64,000 nt of DNA. It comes from Winogradskyella endarachnes (GTDB lineage: Bacteria > Bacteroidota > Bacteroidia > Flavobacteriales > Flavobacteriaceae). A program made the translations under genes and the position numbers. Positions 38,616-46,944 of the stretch are shown here, one piece after another. A model generated the notes under the pieces. It was given only the letters and a program-made list of their open reading frames with translations, had not been told where the DNA came from and did no database searches. Each line of letters begins with the position of its first letter. The first letter of the stretch is position 1. Location of the stretch: NCBI RefSeq assembly GCF_009741275.1, contig NZ_WOWS01000001.1, positions 62,001 to 126,000 of the forward strand, read 5' to 3'.

Positions 38616-38873
38616 CTATTTGTCAATAGAGCCTAAAACACGTTTCATAAAATTATTAACCGCATCTTTTTTAGTAGCACCATCTTTAATCATTTTGTTT
38701 ACTTCTATTGCGCCATACATGTTAGAGATTAATTCTCCTATAACGTCTAATTCTTCGTCTTTTAGGGAAGGAACTTCAGTTAATGCTTCTAATGTCTCAA
38801 TAGTTTCAATGATATAATCTTCGTCATTATCTTCAATGAATTGCGTTAAGTGTTTAATTACAGGTAATTTCAT
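38616..38873 (-). CDS. Small acidic protein of the peroxiredoxin cluster (DUF6952-like)
   Basis: 85 residues, all helical and acidic (EDNDEDYIIETIETLEALTE). It resembles the small protein often found after thioredoxin and peroxiredoxin genes in Flavobacteriaceae, annotated DUF6952; that label is from memory. It starts 2 bp after the thioredoxin stop, so it must be co-translated with it. No cysteines are present. Role unknown, probably linked to peroxide or thiol metabolism. Confidence 0.78.
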   Translation of the reverse strand: MKLPVIKHLTQFIEDNDEDYIIETIETLEALTEVPSLKDEELDVIGELISNMYGAIEVNKMIKDGATKKDAVNNFMKRVLGSIDK

Positions 38874-38875
38874 AC

Positions 38876-39184
38876 TTAAATAGCTTCTTCTACAAGTTCT
38901 TTTAAAACATCGAACTTATTAGTTTGTACTTGACCTTTAAATTCACCGTTTTTAAATGTCGCAAATGTTGGTAAATTATCTACCGTTGCTAATTTTCTGC
39001 TTTCAGGAAATTTTTCTGCATCAGCGATAACAAAAGTAGCACCTTCGTTTTCCGTTGATAATTTCTTGAATTTAGGTTTCATTATTCTACAATTTCCACA
39101 CCAAGTGGCCGAATATTGAACGATTACAGTATCATTTTCTGAAATGATATTCTGTAAATTATCTTGATCTAATTCTTGAATCAT
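38876..39184 (-). CDS. Thioredoxin-family protein
   Basis: 102 residues, cytoplasmic. Active site WCGNC (C29, C32) in YSATWCGNCRIMKPKF, followed by the cis-proline loop TVDNLPTFATFKNG. The short N-terminus and GN dipeptide differ from classical TrxA (WCGPC) and suggest a dedicated reductant. The neighbouring peroxiredoxin gene, 61 bp upstream in the same direction, suggests it reduces that enzyme. A hairpin lies between the two genes. Confidence 0.93.
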   Translation of the reverse strand: MIQELDQDNLQNIISENDTVIVQYSATWCGNCRIMKPKFKKLSTENEGATFVIADAEKFPESRKLATVDNLPTFATFKNGEFKGQVQTNKFDVLKELVEEAI

Positions 39185-39200
39185 AATCCTTGGTTTTATT

Positions 39201-39232
39201 AACCTATCAAGCTTTTCAAAACCTGATAGGTT
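39201..39232 (-). terminator. Hairpin between peroxiredoxin and thioredoxin genes
   Basis: AACCTATCA (39201-39209) pairs with TGATAGGTT (39224-39232) around 14 nt. It may partly end transcription after the peroxiredoxin gene so that less of the downstream thioredoxin is made, or protect the mRNA end. Confidence 0.55.
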
Positions 39233-39245
39233 TAATAATTTGTTT

Positions 39246-39890
39246 TTAGTTTAACTGAGTAGATAAATACTCTTTAGTACCTTGTGCATTAGCTTGCATA
39301 GCTTCTTTACCTTCTTCCCAGTTTGCAGGACAAACTTCACCTTTTTCTTGTACGTGTGTTAATGCGTCAATGATTCTTAAATATTCATTTACGTTTCTAC
39401 CTAACGGCATGTTGTTAACGCTCTCGTGCTGAATAGTGCCTTCTTCGTCAATGATATAAGTTGCTCTATAAGTAACATTATCACCCTCTACAGTTACTAA
39501 ACCAGTTTCTTCATCAAATTGCTCATTAAAAGTATCTAAGATACCTAAAGCAGAAGCTAAGTTACGGTTAGAATCTGCTAAAATTGGATATGTTACACCT
39601 TCAATACCACCATTATCTTTTGCTGTACTTAACCATGCAAAGTGAACTTCTGCCGTATCACATGATGCACCAATTACAATAGTGTTTCTTTTTTCGAATT
39701 CACCTAAAGCAGCTTGAAAAGCGTGTAATTCAGTTGGACAAACAAAAGTAAAATCTTTTGGGTACCAGAATAAAACCACTTTTTTGTTGTTGTTTTTTGC
39801 TTCCTCTAGAACGTTTACTTTAAAAGTATCGCCCATATCGTTCATTGCGTTTACTGTTAAATCTGGAAATTGTCTTCCTACTAATGCCAT
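39246..39890 (-). CDS. Typical 2-Cys peroxiredoxin
   Basis: 214 residues. The peroxidatic Cys51 is in DFTFVCPTELHAF and the resolving Cys187 in EVCPANW, the C-terminal arrangement of the Prx1/AhpC group. It reduces hydrogen peroxide and organic hydroperoxides using a thioredoxin-like donor, probably the product of the next gene. Length and motifs are normal. A promoter box precedes it. It is the first gene of a three-gene cluster. Confidence 0.96.
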   Translation of the reverse strand: MALVGRQFPDLTVNAMNDMGDTFKVNVLEEAKNNNKKVVLFWYPKDFTFVCPTELHAFQAALGEFEKRNTIVIGASCDTAEVHFAWLSTAKDNGGIEGVTYPILADSNRNLASALGILDTFNEQFDEETGLVTVEGDNVTYRATYIIDEEGTIQHESVNNMPLGRNVNEYLRIIDALTHVQEKGEVCPANWEEGKEAMQANAQGTKEYLSTQLN

Positions 39891-39926
39891 GTTATTATAT
39901 TTTAATTTGTTAATTAATTTCTACGG

Positions 39927-39934
39927 CAAATTTA
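39927..39934 (-). promoter_or_regulatory. -7 promoter box of the peroxiredoxin gene
   Basis: TAAATTTG on the minus strand matches TAnnTTTG, 36 nt before the ATG at 39890. Confidence 0.5.
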
Positions 39935-40103
39935 GTAAGTAGTATCGTACTTTCTAATAGGTGTTGATTATGTTATGAAATAGTGAAATAGTAAGTCTAT
40001 ATGGTATCAAAAATGTGGGTTAAATATTATCATTATCATAATATAACCTGTAAAAAAATATCAACCTGATAAATTAGGATAGAAAACTCTTGTGTATTAC
40101 CTA

Positions 40104-41591
40104 TTATTTATTTGTTAACATTTTAATTTTAATTCTAAATGCTGCAAATAATAAAGTAGTAAAAGGACTTAGCCAATTAAAAATAGCAAATACAAAATAT
40201 TCTGCAACGCCAACACCTAAAACACCACTATGATAAGCACCACAAGTGTTCCATGGAACTAGTACAGAGGTTACCGTACCTGAATCTTCTAATGTTCTAC
40301 TTAAGTTTTCCGGAGCAAGCCCTTTGTCTTCATATGCTTTTTTAAACATCTTTCCTGGTACAACTAAGGCTAAATATTGGTCAGAAGCTGTAACGTTAAG
40401 GGCTAAGCAACTAGCAACAGTACTCGCAAACAATCCAAATGTGGTTGTTGCTAAACTTAATAAGGCTTTACTTATTCTTGCTAATGCACCAATGGCATCC
40501 ATAATACCTCCAAAAACCATAGCGCAAATTATTAACCAAATGGTTCCTAACATGCCAGCCATTCCTTTTCCTGAGGCAGAAAATAATCCTGCTAAAGTTT
40601 CATTATCTGTAGCAATAGTTGTTTTTACCGTTATAGCATCCATTACACCTTTATAAGCTGTACTTACAGTTAGTTTTTCTACACCTGCAATTTGAGCAAC
40701 AATTTGAGGTTGAAAAATTAAAGCAAATATGCCACCTAATAACGTACCGACAAGCAAAGCAATAAGAGGAGGTGTTTTTTTGACGATTAACACAATAACA
40801 AAAATAGGTACTAAAAATAACCAACCATTAATGTTAAATGTTTTGTCTAAATCATTGATAAGTGCAGATGTGTCTGCTGTACCTTCTGGACTTTGAGTAA
40901 AACCTAATATTAGAAACACAATTAATGTTACTACTATAGTTGGAACAGTGGTAATAGACATGTATTTTATATGTGTAAATAAGTCACCACCTGCCATTGC
41001 AGGTGCGAGGTTTGTAGTATCACTTAAAGGTGACATTTTATCTCCAAAGTAGGCTCCAGATAAAATGGCTCCAGCAGTCATTCCTAATGATATACCTAAA
41101 ACATCTCCTATACCAATTAATGCAATACCTACAGTAGCAGAAGTTGTCCAAGAACTTCCGGTTGCCACAGATATTACAGCGCATATTATTACACATGCCA
41201 TTAAAAATATGGTTGGATTTAAAATTTGTAATCCATAGTAAATCATTGCAGGAATAATTCCGCTAATAAGCCATGTTCCAGCTAACGCACCTACCATTAA
41301 TAAAATTAATAAAGCTCCTGCAGTAGATTTAATATTTTCTGCAACTTCTTCTATCATTTGTTCAAAAGAAACCTTATTAAAAAAACCAATAAGTGCAGCC
41401 ACTGCAGCACCTAATAAAAGAACAAACTGATTACTACCACTTAAGGCATTATCACCATATACTAAAACATTGTAAGCAAGCATTCCAACTAAAGCAAACA
41501 CAGGTATAAGAGCTTCCCAAATATTAAGTTCTTTATTTTCAACAATTTGTTGGTCTTTTGGCTGTGTTGGTTTAATATCTTTACTTTCCAT
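40104..41591 (-). CDS. nhaC: NhaC-family sodium/proton antiporter
   Basis: 495 residues, about 12 membrane helices. The family block GAYFGDKMSPLSDTTNLAPAMAGGDLFTHI lies at about 199-228, preceded by SVATGSSWTTSATVGIALIGIG; the C-terminal SGTVTSVLVPWNTCGAYHSGVLGV is also conserved. It exchanges cytoplasmic Na+ for external H+ and is expected to help a marine bacterium keep Na+ low and pH stable. Single gene. The N-terminal 25 residues are hydrophilic and unconserved. Confidence 0.93.
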   Translation of the reverse strand: MESKDIKPTQPKDQQIVENKELNIWEALIPVFALVGMLAYNVLVYGDNALSGSNQFVLLLGAAVAALIGFFNKVSFEQMIEEVAENIKSTAGALLILLMVGALAGTWLISGIIPAMIYYGLQILNPTIFLMACVIICAVISVATGSSWTTSATVGIALIGIGDVLGISLGMTAGAILSGAYFGDKMSPLSDTTNLAPAMAGGDLFTHIKYMSITTVPTIVVTLIVFLILGFTQSPEGTADTSALINDLDKTFNINGWLFLVPIFVIVLIVKKTPPLIALLVGTLLGGIFALIFQPQIVAQIAGVEKLTVSTAYKGVMDAITVKTTIATDNETLAGLFSASGKGMAGMLGTIWLIICAMVFGGIMDAIGALARISKALLSLATTTFGLFASTVASCLALNVTASDQYLALVVPGKMFKKAYEDKGLAPENLSRTLEDSGTVTSVLVPWNTCGAYHSGVLGVGVAEYFVFAIFNWLSPFTTLLFAAFRIKIKMLTNK

Positions 41592-41780
41592 TTAATATTT
41601 GTTAGTTAGTTTGAATTGTAATGTTACAATAATCTTAATTTTTCTACAAATTTGAGAGAACTCTTTTAGTTTAAGTAATAGGAAAAACGTGTCGTTTATC
41701 GAAAAAATGTGACCAAATAATACTAAACACGTGTCATATAAGTGTTTAACAAAATTATATTAATTAATTATTCCCCAATT

Positions 41781-42218
41781 ATGACACTTAATATCTACCT
41801 GCTTTTACTTTCGTTAGTATTTTTTACAATAGTTACCGATTTATTTTATAATTTAAATACAGTAAATGATTTTAATTATATAGTTAATGATCAGAATTCT
41901 TACACTTCTAACTTGAGAATAAAATTTCAAGATTTGTTTTCTACCAGACAAAAGTCTTCAATAAGTAGTAATGAGGAAAAAATAATCAACGCACTAAGCC
42001 ATGAACAATTAAAAGCTAAAGATTTGCTTAATAAGTATAATAAACAACTAAACCGTAGTTTAAAAACTTTAAAATATATCGCTGAAATGGAGATTCAGTT
42101 AAAAACGGATAAGGATAATTTTAAAGATTTGTTTAACTTAAAGAAAAATATTCAATTGGATGTTGTTAGACTTACGGCAAAAATCAATTTTTACAGATCT
42201 AAATTACAAATAGTATAA
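41781..42218 (+). CDS. Membrane-anchored coiled-coil protein, unknown function
   Basis: 145 residues from the ATG at 41781, giving one N-terminal membrane helix (NIYLLLLSLVFFTIVTDLFY) and a charged helical region (KIINALSHEQLKAKDLLNKYNKQLNR and onward) compatible with a coiled coil. A GTG start at 41742 would only add 13 residues. Not recognised. It is followed by a strong bidirectional terminator. The sequence supports a small anchored scaffold or sensor accessory, but nothing more. Confidence 0.62.
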   Translation: MTLNIYLLLLSLVFFTIVTDLFYNLNTVNDFNYIVNDQNSYTSNLRIKFQDLFSTRQKSSISSNEEKIINALSHEQLKAKDLLNKYNKQLNRSLKTLKYIAEMEIQLKTDKDNFKDLFNLKKNIQLDVVRLTAKINFYRSKLQIV

Positions 42219-42229
42219 AAATAAATGCT

Positions 42230-42257
42230 AAAGCCTGAGATTTTATTATCAGGCTTT
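42230..42257. terminator. Bidirectional terminator after the coiled-coil gene
   Basis: AAAGCCTGA (42230-42238) pairs with TCAGGCTTT (42249-42257) around a 10-nt loop. It lies in a convergent gap. Confidence 0.85.
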
Positions 42258-42274
42258 TTAATATTTTATTTGAT

Positions 42275-43474
42275 TTACAGAATATCTAATTCTATCATGC
42301 ATTTTTTCATCATATCATAAGTGCGCTCTATATCTGCATCTAATCCAATAGAAAAACGGATTAATCCATTGCTTAATCCCATTTCTTTTTGTTCTTCTTC
42401 TGGAATTTCTGAAGATGTAGAGCTTCCAGGGGCACTAAATAATGTTTTATAAAACCCTAAACTTACGGCTAAGTAGCCTAAATTACGCTTTTGCATTAAT
42501 TCCATTAACGCATTGGCTTTATCTAAAGAACCAACATCAATGGTTAGCATTCCTCCAAAGCCATATTTTTCGTTCATCATAGATTTAAATAATTTATGTG
42601 ATGGGTGAGACGCCAAACCAGGATAAACAGTTTTTAAACCATCTTTTTCAAATTTCTCAGCTAAATATGTTGCATTATGGCTGTGTTGCATCATTCTAAT
42701 ATGCAATGTTCTTAAGTTTTTTAATACCGAGGACGCTCTTAAGCTATCCATTGTAGAACCAAGTAACATTGCAGCACCACTGTTTACGTTTCTTAGATCG
42801 TCTATTAATTCTTGGGTACCACAAACAACACCTCCAACAGTGTCTGAAGACCCGTTTATAAATTTTGTTAAACTGTGCACAACAATATCCGCACCTAAAT
42901 TTATTGGTGAAATTGATAGTGGAGAAAAGGTGTTATCTACTACGAGTTTTAAATTATGTTTTTTAGCCAAATTAGCCAAACCTTTAATATCGGCTACTTC
43001 TAGTAAGGGATTACTAACTGATTCGCAGTAAAGTACTTTAGTTTTTGGTGTTATAGCAGCTTCAACGGTATCTAATTTAGTAATGTCCACAAAGGTGGTA
43101 TTAATACCTAAACGTGGTGTAAAGTTTTTAAGAAATGCGTACGTACCTCCATAAATTGTTCTGCTACTTACTACATGTTCTCCTGCATCGCAAAGTTGCA
43201 ATAAAACAGGCGTAATTGCTCCCATTCCTGAAGCCGTAACAGTTGCTGTTTCCGTACCTTCCATAGCTGCTAATGCTTCACCTAAATATAAGTTAGAAGG
43301 CGAGGAGTGACGCGAGTATAAATAACAGCCATCTGCGTTTCCCTCAAAAGTATCGAACATGGTTTTTGCTGATAAAAAGGTATAAGTAGATGAATCTGAA
43401 ATGGACGGGTTTACACCTCCAAATTCTCCGAAATATTGTAAATCTTGAATGTTATTTGCCGGTTTAAATTTCAT
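42275..43474 (-). CDS. PLP-dependent trans-sulfuration family enzyme (methionine gamma-lyase-like)
   Basis: 399 residues of the Cys/Met metabolism group. PLP lysine K204 in VVHSLTKFINGSSDTVGG, with SGMGA (82-86), Y108 in RTIYGGTYAF and D180 in VVDNTFSPL. Closest in appearance to methionine gamma-lyase or cystathionine lyases, which cleave C-S bonds to thiols, ammonia and a keto acid. The Cys that typical methionine gamma-lyases have in the YGCT block is Gly here, so the substrate is uncertain. The divergent Lrp/AsnC gene suggests amino-acid-responsive control, as in Pseudomonas mdeA/mdeR. Confidence 0.88.
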   Translation of the reverse strand: MKFKPANNIQDLQYFGEFGGVNPSISDSSTYTFLSAKTMFDTFEGNADGCYLYSRHSSPSNLYLGEALAAMEGTETATVTASGMGAITPVLLQLCDAGEHVVSSRTIYGGTYAFLKNFTPRLGINTTFVDITKLDTVEAAITPKTKVLYCESVSNPLLEVADIKGLANLAKKHNLKLVVDNTFSPLSISPINLGADIVVHSLTKFINGSSDTVGGVVCGTQELIDDLRNVNSGAAMLLGSTMDSLRASSVLKNLRTLHIRMMQHSHNATYLAEKFEKDGLKTVYPGLASHPSHKLFKSMMNEKYGFGGMLTIDVGSLDKANALMELMQKRNLGYLAVSLGFYKTLFSAPGSSTSSEIPEEEQKEMGLSNGLIRFSIGLDADIERTYDMMKKCMIELDIL

Positions 43475-43632
43475 TTTAAATTAATTTAGTGTGTATTCAA
43501 AAATCGTTTATTATAGAGTAAATGTCAATGATGTGTTTAAATTTTAGATAATTTATCTAAAAAAATTTTAAATTTTGGTAATATTTTCTATATTTTTAGT
43601 AAATTATATATTATTTCGGAAAAAAGATAAGT

Positions 43633-44091
43633 ATGGTATTTGATGATATAGATAGAAAACTATTGTCTCTACTGCAGAGCGATAGTAAGCAAACTAACAA
43701 AGCTTTAGCAAATCAGTTAAATCTCTCCGTAACAGCAGTTTATGAACGCATAAGAAAACTTGAAAAAAACGGAATAGTAAAAAATTACGTTGCGTTAGTA
43801 GATAAAAGTAAAGTTCAAAAAGATTTTGTGGCTTTTTGCCACATTAAGTTAGTGCAGCATTCACAAGAATATGTAGTAAAGTTTGAGCGTGAAGTGAATC
43901 TTCTAAACGAGGTTTTAGAATGTTACCACCTTAGTGGAGATTACGATTATTTACTAAAAGTTTTAGTAAAGGATATGTCGTCTTTTAGAGAGTTTATGGT
44001 AGAAAAGTTAACTAAAATTGACCATATAGGTAGTACACATAGTATGTTTATGATAAATGAAGTTAAACATACTACAGCTATTGCATTATAG
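43633..44091 (+). CDS. Lrp/AsnC-family transcriptional regulator
   Basis: 152 residues. N-terminal winged HTH (DRKLLSLLQSDSKQTNKALANQLNLSVTAVYERIRKLEKNGIVKNY), then the ligand-binding RAM domain (VLECYHLSGDYDYLLKVLVKDMSSFREF). Members sense amino acids and act as octamers. It is transcribed divergently from the PLP enzyme gene, which is its likely target. The 158-bp gap should contain its operator. Confidence 0.95.
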   Translation: MVFDDIDRKLLSLLQSDSKQTNKALANQLNLSVTAVYERIRKLEKNGIVKNYVALVDKSKVQKDFVAFCHIKLVQHSQEYVVKFEREVNLLNEVLECYHLSGDYDYLLKVLVKDMSSFREFMVEKLTKIDHIGSTHSMFMINEVKHTTAIAL

Positions 44092-44176
44092 AAATCTAAA
44101 TACTCGTTTATTAATTTTTTATTTAATTTTAGTTTATTATTTATTTTTCATGTTATTTAATTCATAAAATTAAAAT

Positions 44177-44947
44177 ATGACACAATCCCATATTAAAGAT
44201 TTATACAAGTTTATATTTAAATCTTATGACAAACCATTTCTAAAACAGCATATTAAAAAGTTTATGGAGTTAGATGAATATCTTCCATACAGTTCTACTT
44301 TTTTCTGTGTTACCAACACACAAGATTTAACTTTTGAGTACGTAAGTAAAAACTATAATGCGTGTTTAGGTCTTGATGCTAAGGAATTAAAGGCAAAAGG
44401 TATGCGGTATTTTTGGCAAAGAATACATCCAGACGATATAGATGCCTGGCTGCAAGCCCTCAATTCACTGATGGAATTTACATTAAGCAATATTACCGTA
44501 GATAAAAGAAAGGATGCCAATTATACATGGAATTTTAGACTAAAAAATGCTGACGGTGTTTATGTAAATGTTATTCAGAATACAACACCTTTAGTTTTTG
44601 ATTCTGCTGGTAAACCCGTTATTGGTTTAGCGCATTATACTATTTTAGATGCTAACATTAAAATGGAAATTACAGCTTCAGCAAAACTTTTAAATATGCA
44701 CAATGAGTACGAAACCATTTATTTCAATAATTATTCTCAGAAGTTATTAAGCGATGGTATTAGCAACCGAGAACGCGATGTTATTAGGTTATTAGTATTA
44801 AACCAAACAAGTAAAGAGATTTCAGATAAACTTAATATTAGCTCCCATACGGTTGATACACATAGGAGAAATATTTTAAAAAAACTCAATATTTCCTCTA
44901 CAGGAGAACTAATAGGAATGTTAAAAACAAAACAACACTGGTTATAA
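44177..44947 (+). CDS. PAS-LuxR transcriptional regulator
   Basis: 256 residues, cytoplasmic. A PAS fold (about 35-160) contains FFCVTNTQDLTFEYVSKNYNACLGLDAKEL and WQRIHPDDIDAWL. The C-terminal HTH is of LuxR/GerE type: SNRERDVIRLLVLNQTSKEISDKLNISSHTVDTHRRNILKKL. This two-domain layout is common in Flavobacteria and usually lacks a known signal. It follows the Lrp regulator by 85 bp. A 19-bp palindrome lies 9 bp after its stop. Confidence 0.9.
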   Translation: MTQSHIKDLYKFIFKSYDKPFLKQHIKKFMELDEYLPYSSTFFCVTNTQDLTFEYVSKNYNACLGLDAKELKAKGMRYFWQRIHPDDIDAWLQALNSLMEFTLSNITVDKRKDANYTWNFRLKNADGVYVNVIQNTTPLVFDSAGKPVIGLAHYTILDANIKMEITASAKLLNMHNEYETIYFNNYSQKLLSDGISNRERDVIRLLVLNQTSKEISDKLNISSHTVDTHRRNILKKLNISSTGELIGMLKTKQHWL

Positions 44948-45240
44948 ATTAACAAAATACTCAAATTGAGTATTGTAAAAATGGCCGTTAATATGCAATT
45001 TTGAAGTGCTATTAGCAACTTAGGGAAAAATATGTCCATTCTTTTATTTTATTTATAATTTAAGAGATTGGACTTTTTTTGTTATCTAATTATCATTTTT
45101 CTTAATTTGAATAATCTAAACGCTAGATTCCTTTTTAAGAATATTTTTATATTCTCAAGCAACCATTCTTTATATTTATACGTCTTTACTATAAACGGTT
45201 AATTTCAATCAATCAAAATTAATAATCAAAAGACAATAAT
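44948..45240. other. Intergenic region with a 19-bp palindrome
   Basis: 293 bp with no gene. The only structured element is AATACTCAAATTGAGTATT (44956-44974). The rest is A+T rich and contains no convincing promoter for the downstream peptidase. Confidence 0.4.
44956..44974. repeat. Perfect palindrome after the PAS-LuxR gene
   Basis: AATACTCAA (44956-44964), one A, TTGAGTATT (44966-44974). No T tract follows, so it is not a typical terminator. It could be an operator for a dimeric regulator. Confidence 0.6.
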
Positions 45241-46845
45241 ATGAATTATAAAATAGTATTAGTCCTTTTTATCACGTGCTTCTTAGCATCTTGCAAAAGC
45301 ATTGAAAAACATAATTTACAAGTTACAAAACTCCATTCTGTAGAAGATTTAAGAGAAGATGTAGATAAAGTATATACACAGTTAAAGCGCCATCATCCTC
45401 ATTTATATCAATTTACTCCAAAAGAAACGTTAGATTTTAAATTCGATAGCCTAAAACAAGCCATTAATAAACCAATGGATAGTAGAACGTTTTATAAGCA
45501 ATTGGCAGCAGTAACTAAATATGTTGGTCAGGGTCATATGTCAATTTCTCCACCGAGTTTACGTTATTCTAAAAAAGAAAGAAAGGCGTTAAATAAAACC
45601 AAATTCGATATCTCTAATTTAGATTTCGAATATTTAGATGATACACTATTTATAGTAAACGCAAGAAAAGACGATTCCATATTAATTAATGCGGAAGTAT
45701 TAAAAATTGAAAATGAAAAACCTCAAGATTTAATAAAAAAGTACGAAAAAATAATAGCTTCAGATGGCTTTAACACTACGTTTCATCAACGTGTAGCTGG
45801 TAATCGGTTTTTAAGATATTACGCCAATGACAAAGGACGTTTTGATAGTATTAGTTTCACCTTAAGAAATTCAGATTCAACCTTTGTTAAGCATTATAAG
45901 CGTACCTTAAAAAAGGATACAACAAGTTTAAAAAAGGACTCAATTCTACCAGATTCTCTTTTAAATAAAGTAAAAAAAATAAAACTAACTAAAGCCGAAA
46001 AAAAAGCTAAAAAAATAGAACGAAAGGCTAAAAGAAAACACAACGCAAAATATGGTTACATTGCTTCTAGAGATGAATACACCAGAAATTTAAACTTTGT
46101 TGGTAAAGATAGTACGGTTGCGTTATTAAAGATAAGAGGCTTTTCTAACAATAAATATAAAGACTTTTATGATGAAACATTTAAAACCTTAGATTCATTA
46201 AAAAGTGAAGCCTTAATTATAGACTTACGCAATAATTTTGGAGGAAGACTTAGTGAAATATCTTACTTGTACAGTTATTTAACAAATGAAAACTTTGTGA
46301 TGATAAATCCAAGCGAAGTAAATACTAGAACACCTATATTAAAAAGTTTAATGGCTAATACAACACCAAATTCTCTTAAGGTTTTAGGAGGGCTTTTGTC
46401 GCCAGTTTTGGTAACCATAGATTTGTTTAAAACCAAAAAAAAGGATGGTAAATTATATTATAATTTTAAACCATCTAAAGAGCAAGAGGCCAAATCTCTA
46501 AATTATAAAGGAAAAGTTTATGTATTAATTAATGGAAATTCTTTTTCTGCATCTTCAGTATTATCTACAAAACTAAGAGGTGCTAAAAGAGCGACATTTG
46601 TTGGCGAAGAAACAGGAGGCGCTTATAACGGAACTGTTGCCGGAATTTATAAAATTTACGAAGCACCAAATACAAAAGTACGTGCAAGAATAGGTTTAGC
46701 ACATATAGATGCACCTAGTAAAGTTACGCCAGATGGTTATGGTATTATACCAGATGTTGAAATTATACCAACATACCTAGACCGATTAAATAATGTAGAT
46801 CCAGAGTTAGAATGGGTTTTAAAAGATTTAGAAGCAAAGCACTAA
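45241..46845 (+). CDS. S41-family peptidase lipoprotein
   Basis: 534 residues. The signal ends LASCKS (C18), so it is a lipoprotein. N-terminal region: LREDVDKVYTQLKRHHPHLYQFT..FYKQLAAVTKYVGQGHMSI. C-terminal peptidase core: EALIIDLRNNFGGRLSE, VYVLINGNSFSASSVLSTKLRG with candidate nucleophile S436, and FVGEETGGAYNGT. A Lys at the position used by tail-specific proteases is not evident; the GGAY variant resembles the tricorn-like branch. A very basic insertion (about 245-275, rich in KKAKKIERKAKRK) interrupts the middle. Function unknown. Confidence 0.85.
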   Translation: MNYKIVLVLFITCFLASCKSIEKHNLQVTKLHSVEDLREDVDKVYTQLKRHHPHLYQFTPKETLDFKFDSLKQAINKPMDSRTFYKQLAAVTKYVGQGHMSISPPSLRYSKKERKALNKTKFDISNLDFEYLDDTLFIVNARKDDSILINAEVLKIENEKPQDLIKKYEKIIASDGFNTTFHQRVAGNRFLRYYANDKGRFDSISFTLRNSDSTFVKHYKRTLKKDTTSLKKDSILPDSLLNKVKKIKLTKAEKKAKKIERKAKRKHNAKYGYIASRDEYTRNLNFVGKDSTVALLKIRGFSNNKYKDFYDETFKTLDSLKSEALIIDLRNNFGGRLSEISYLYSYLTNENFVMINPSEVNTRTPILKSLMANTTPNSLKVLGGLLSPVLVTIDLFKTKKKDGKLYYNFKPSKEQEAKSLNYKGKVYVLINGNSFSASSVLSTKLRGAKRATFVGEETGGAYNGTVAGIYKIYEAPNTKVRARIGLAHIDAPSKVTPDGYGIIPDVEIIPTYLDRLNNVDPELEWVLKDLEAKH

Positions 46846-46877
46846 ATACTTAGTTCTTTAATTAAGCGGTTTTAAAA

Positions 46878-46909
46878 TTGGTAAATCAGTAATGTAAATT
46901 GTATTTTTG
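46878..46909 (+). promoter_or_regulatory. lpdA promoter
   Basis: TTG (46878-46880), 21-nt spacer, TATTTTTG (46902-46909), 35 nt before the ATG at 46945. Confidence 0.55.
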
Positions 46910-46944
46910 TTTGTATTAAATCTAATTAGACAAAAATTATCTTT

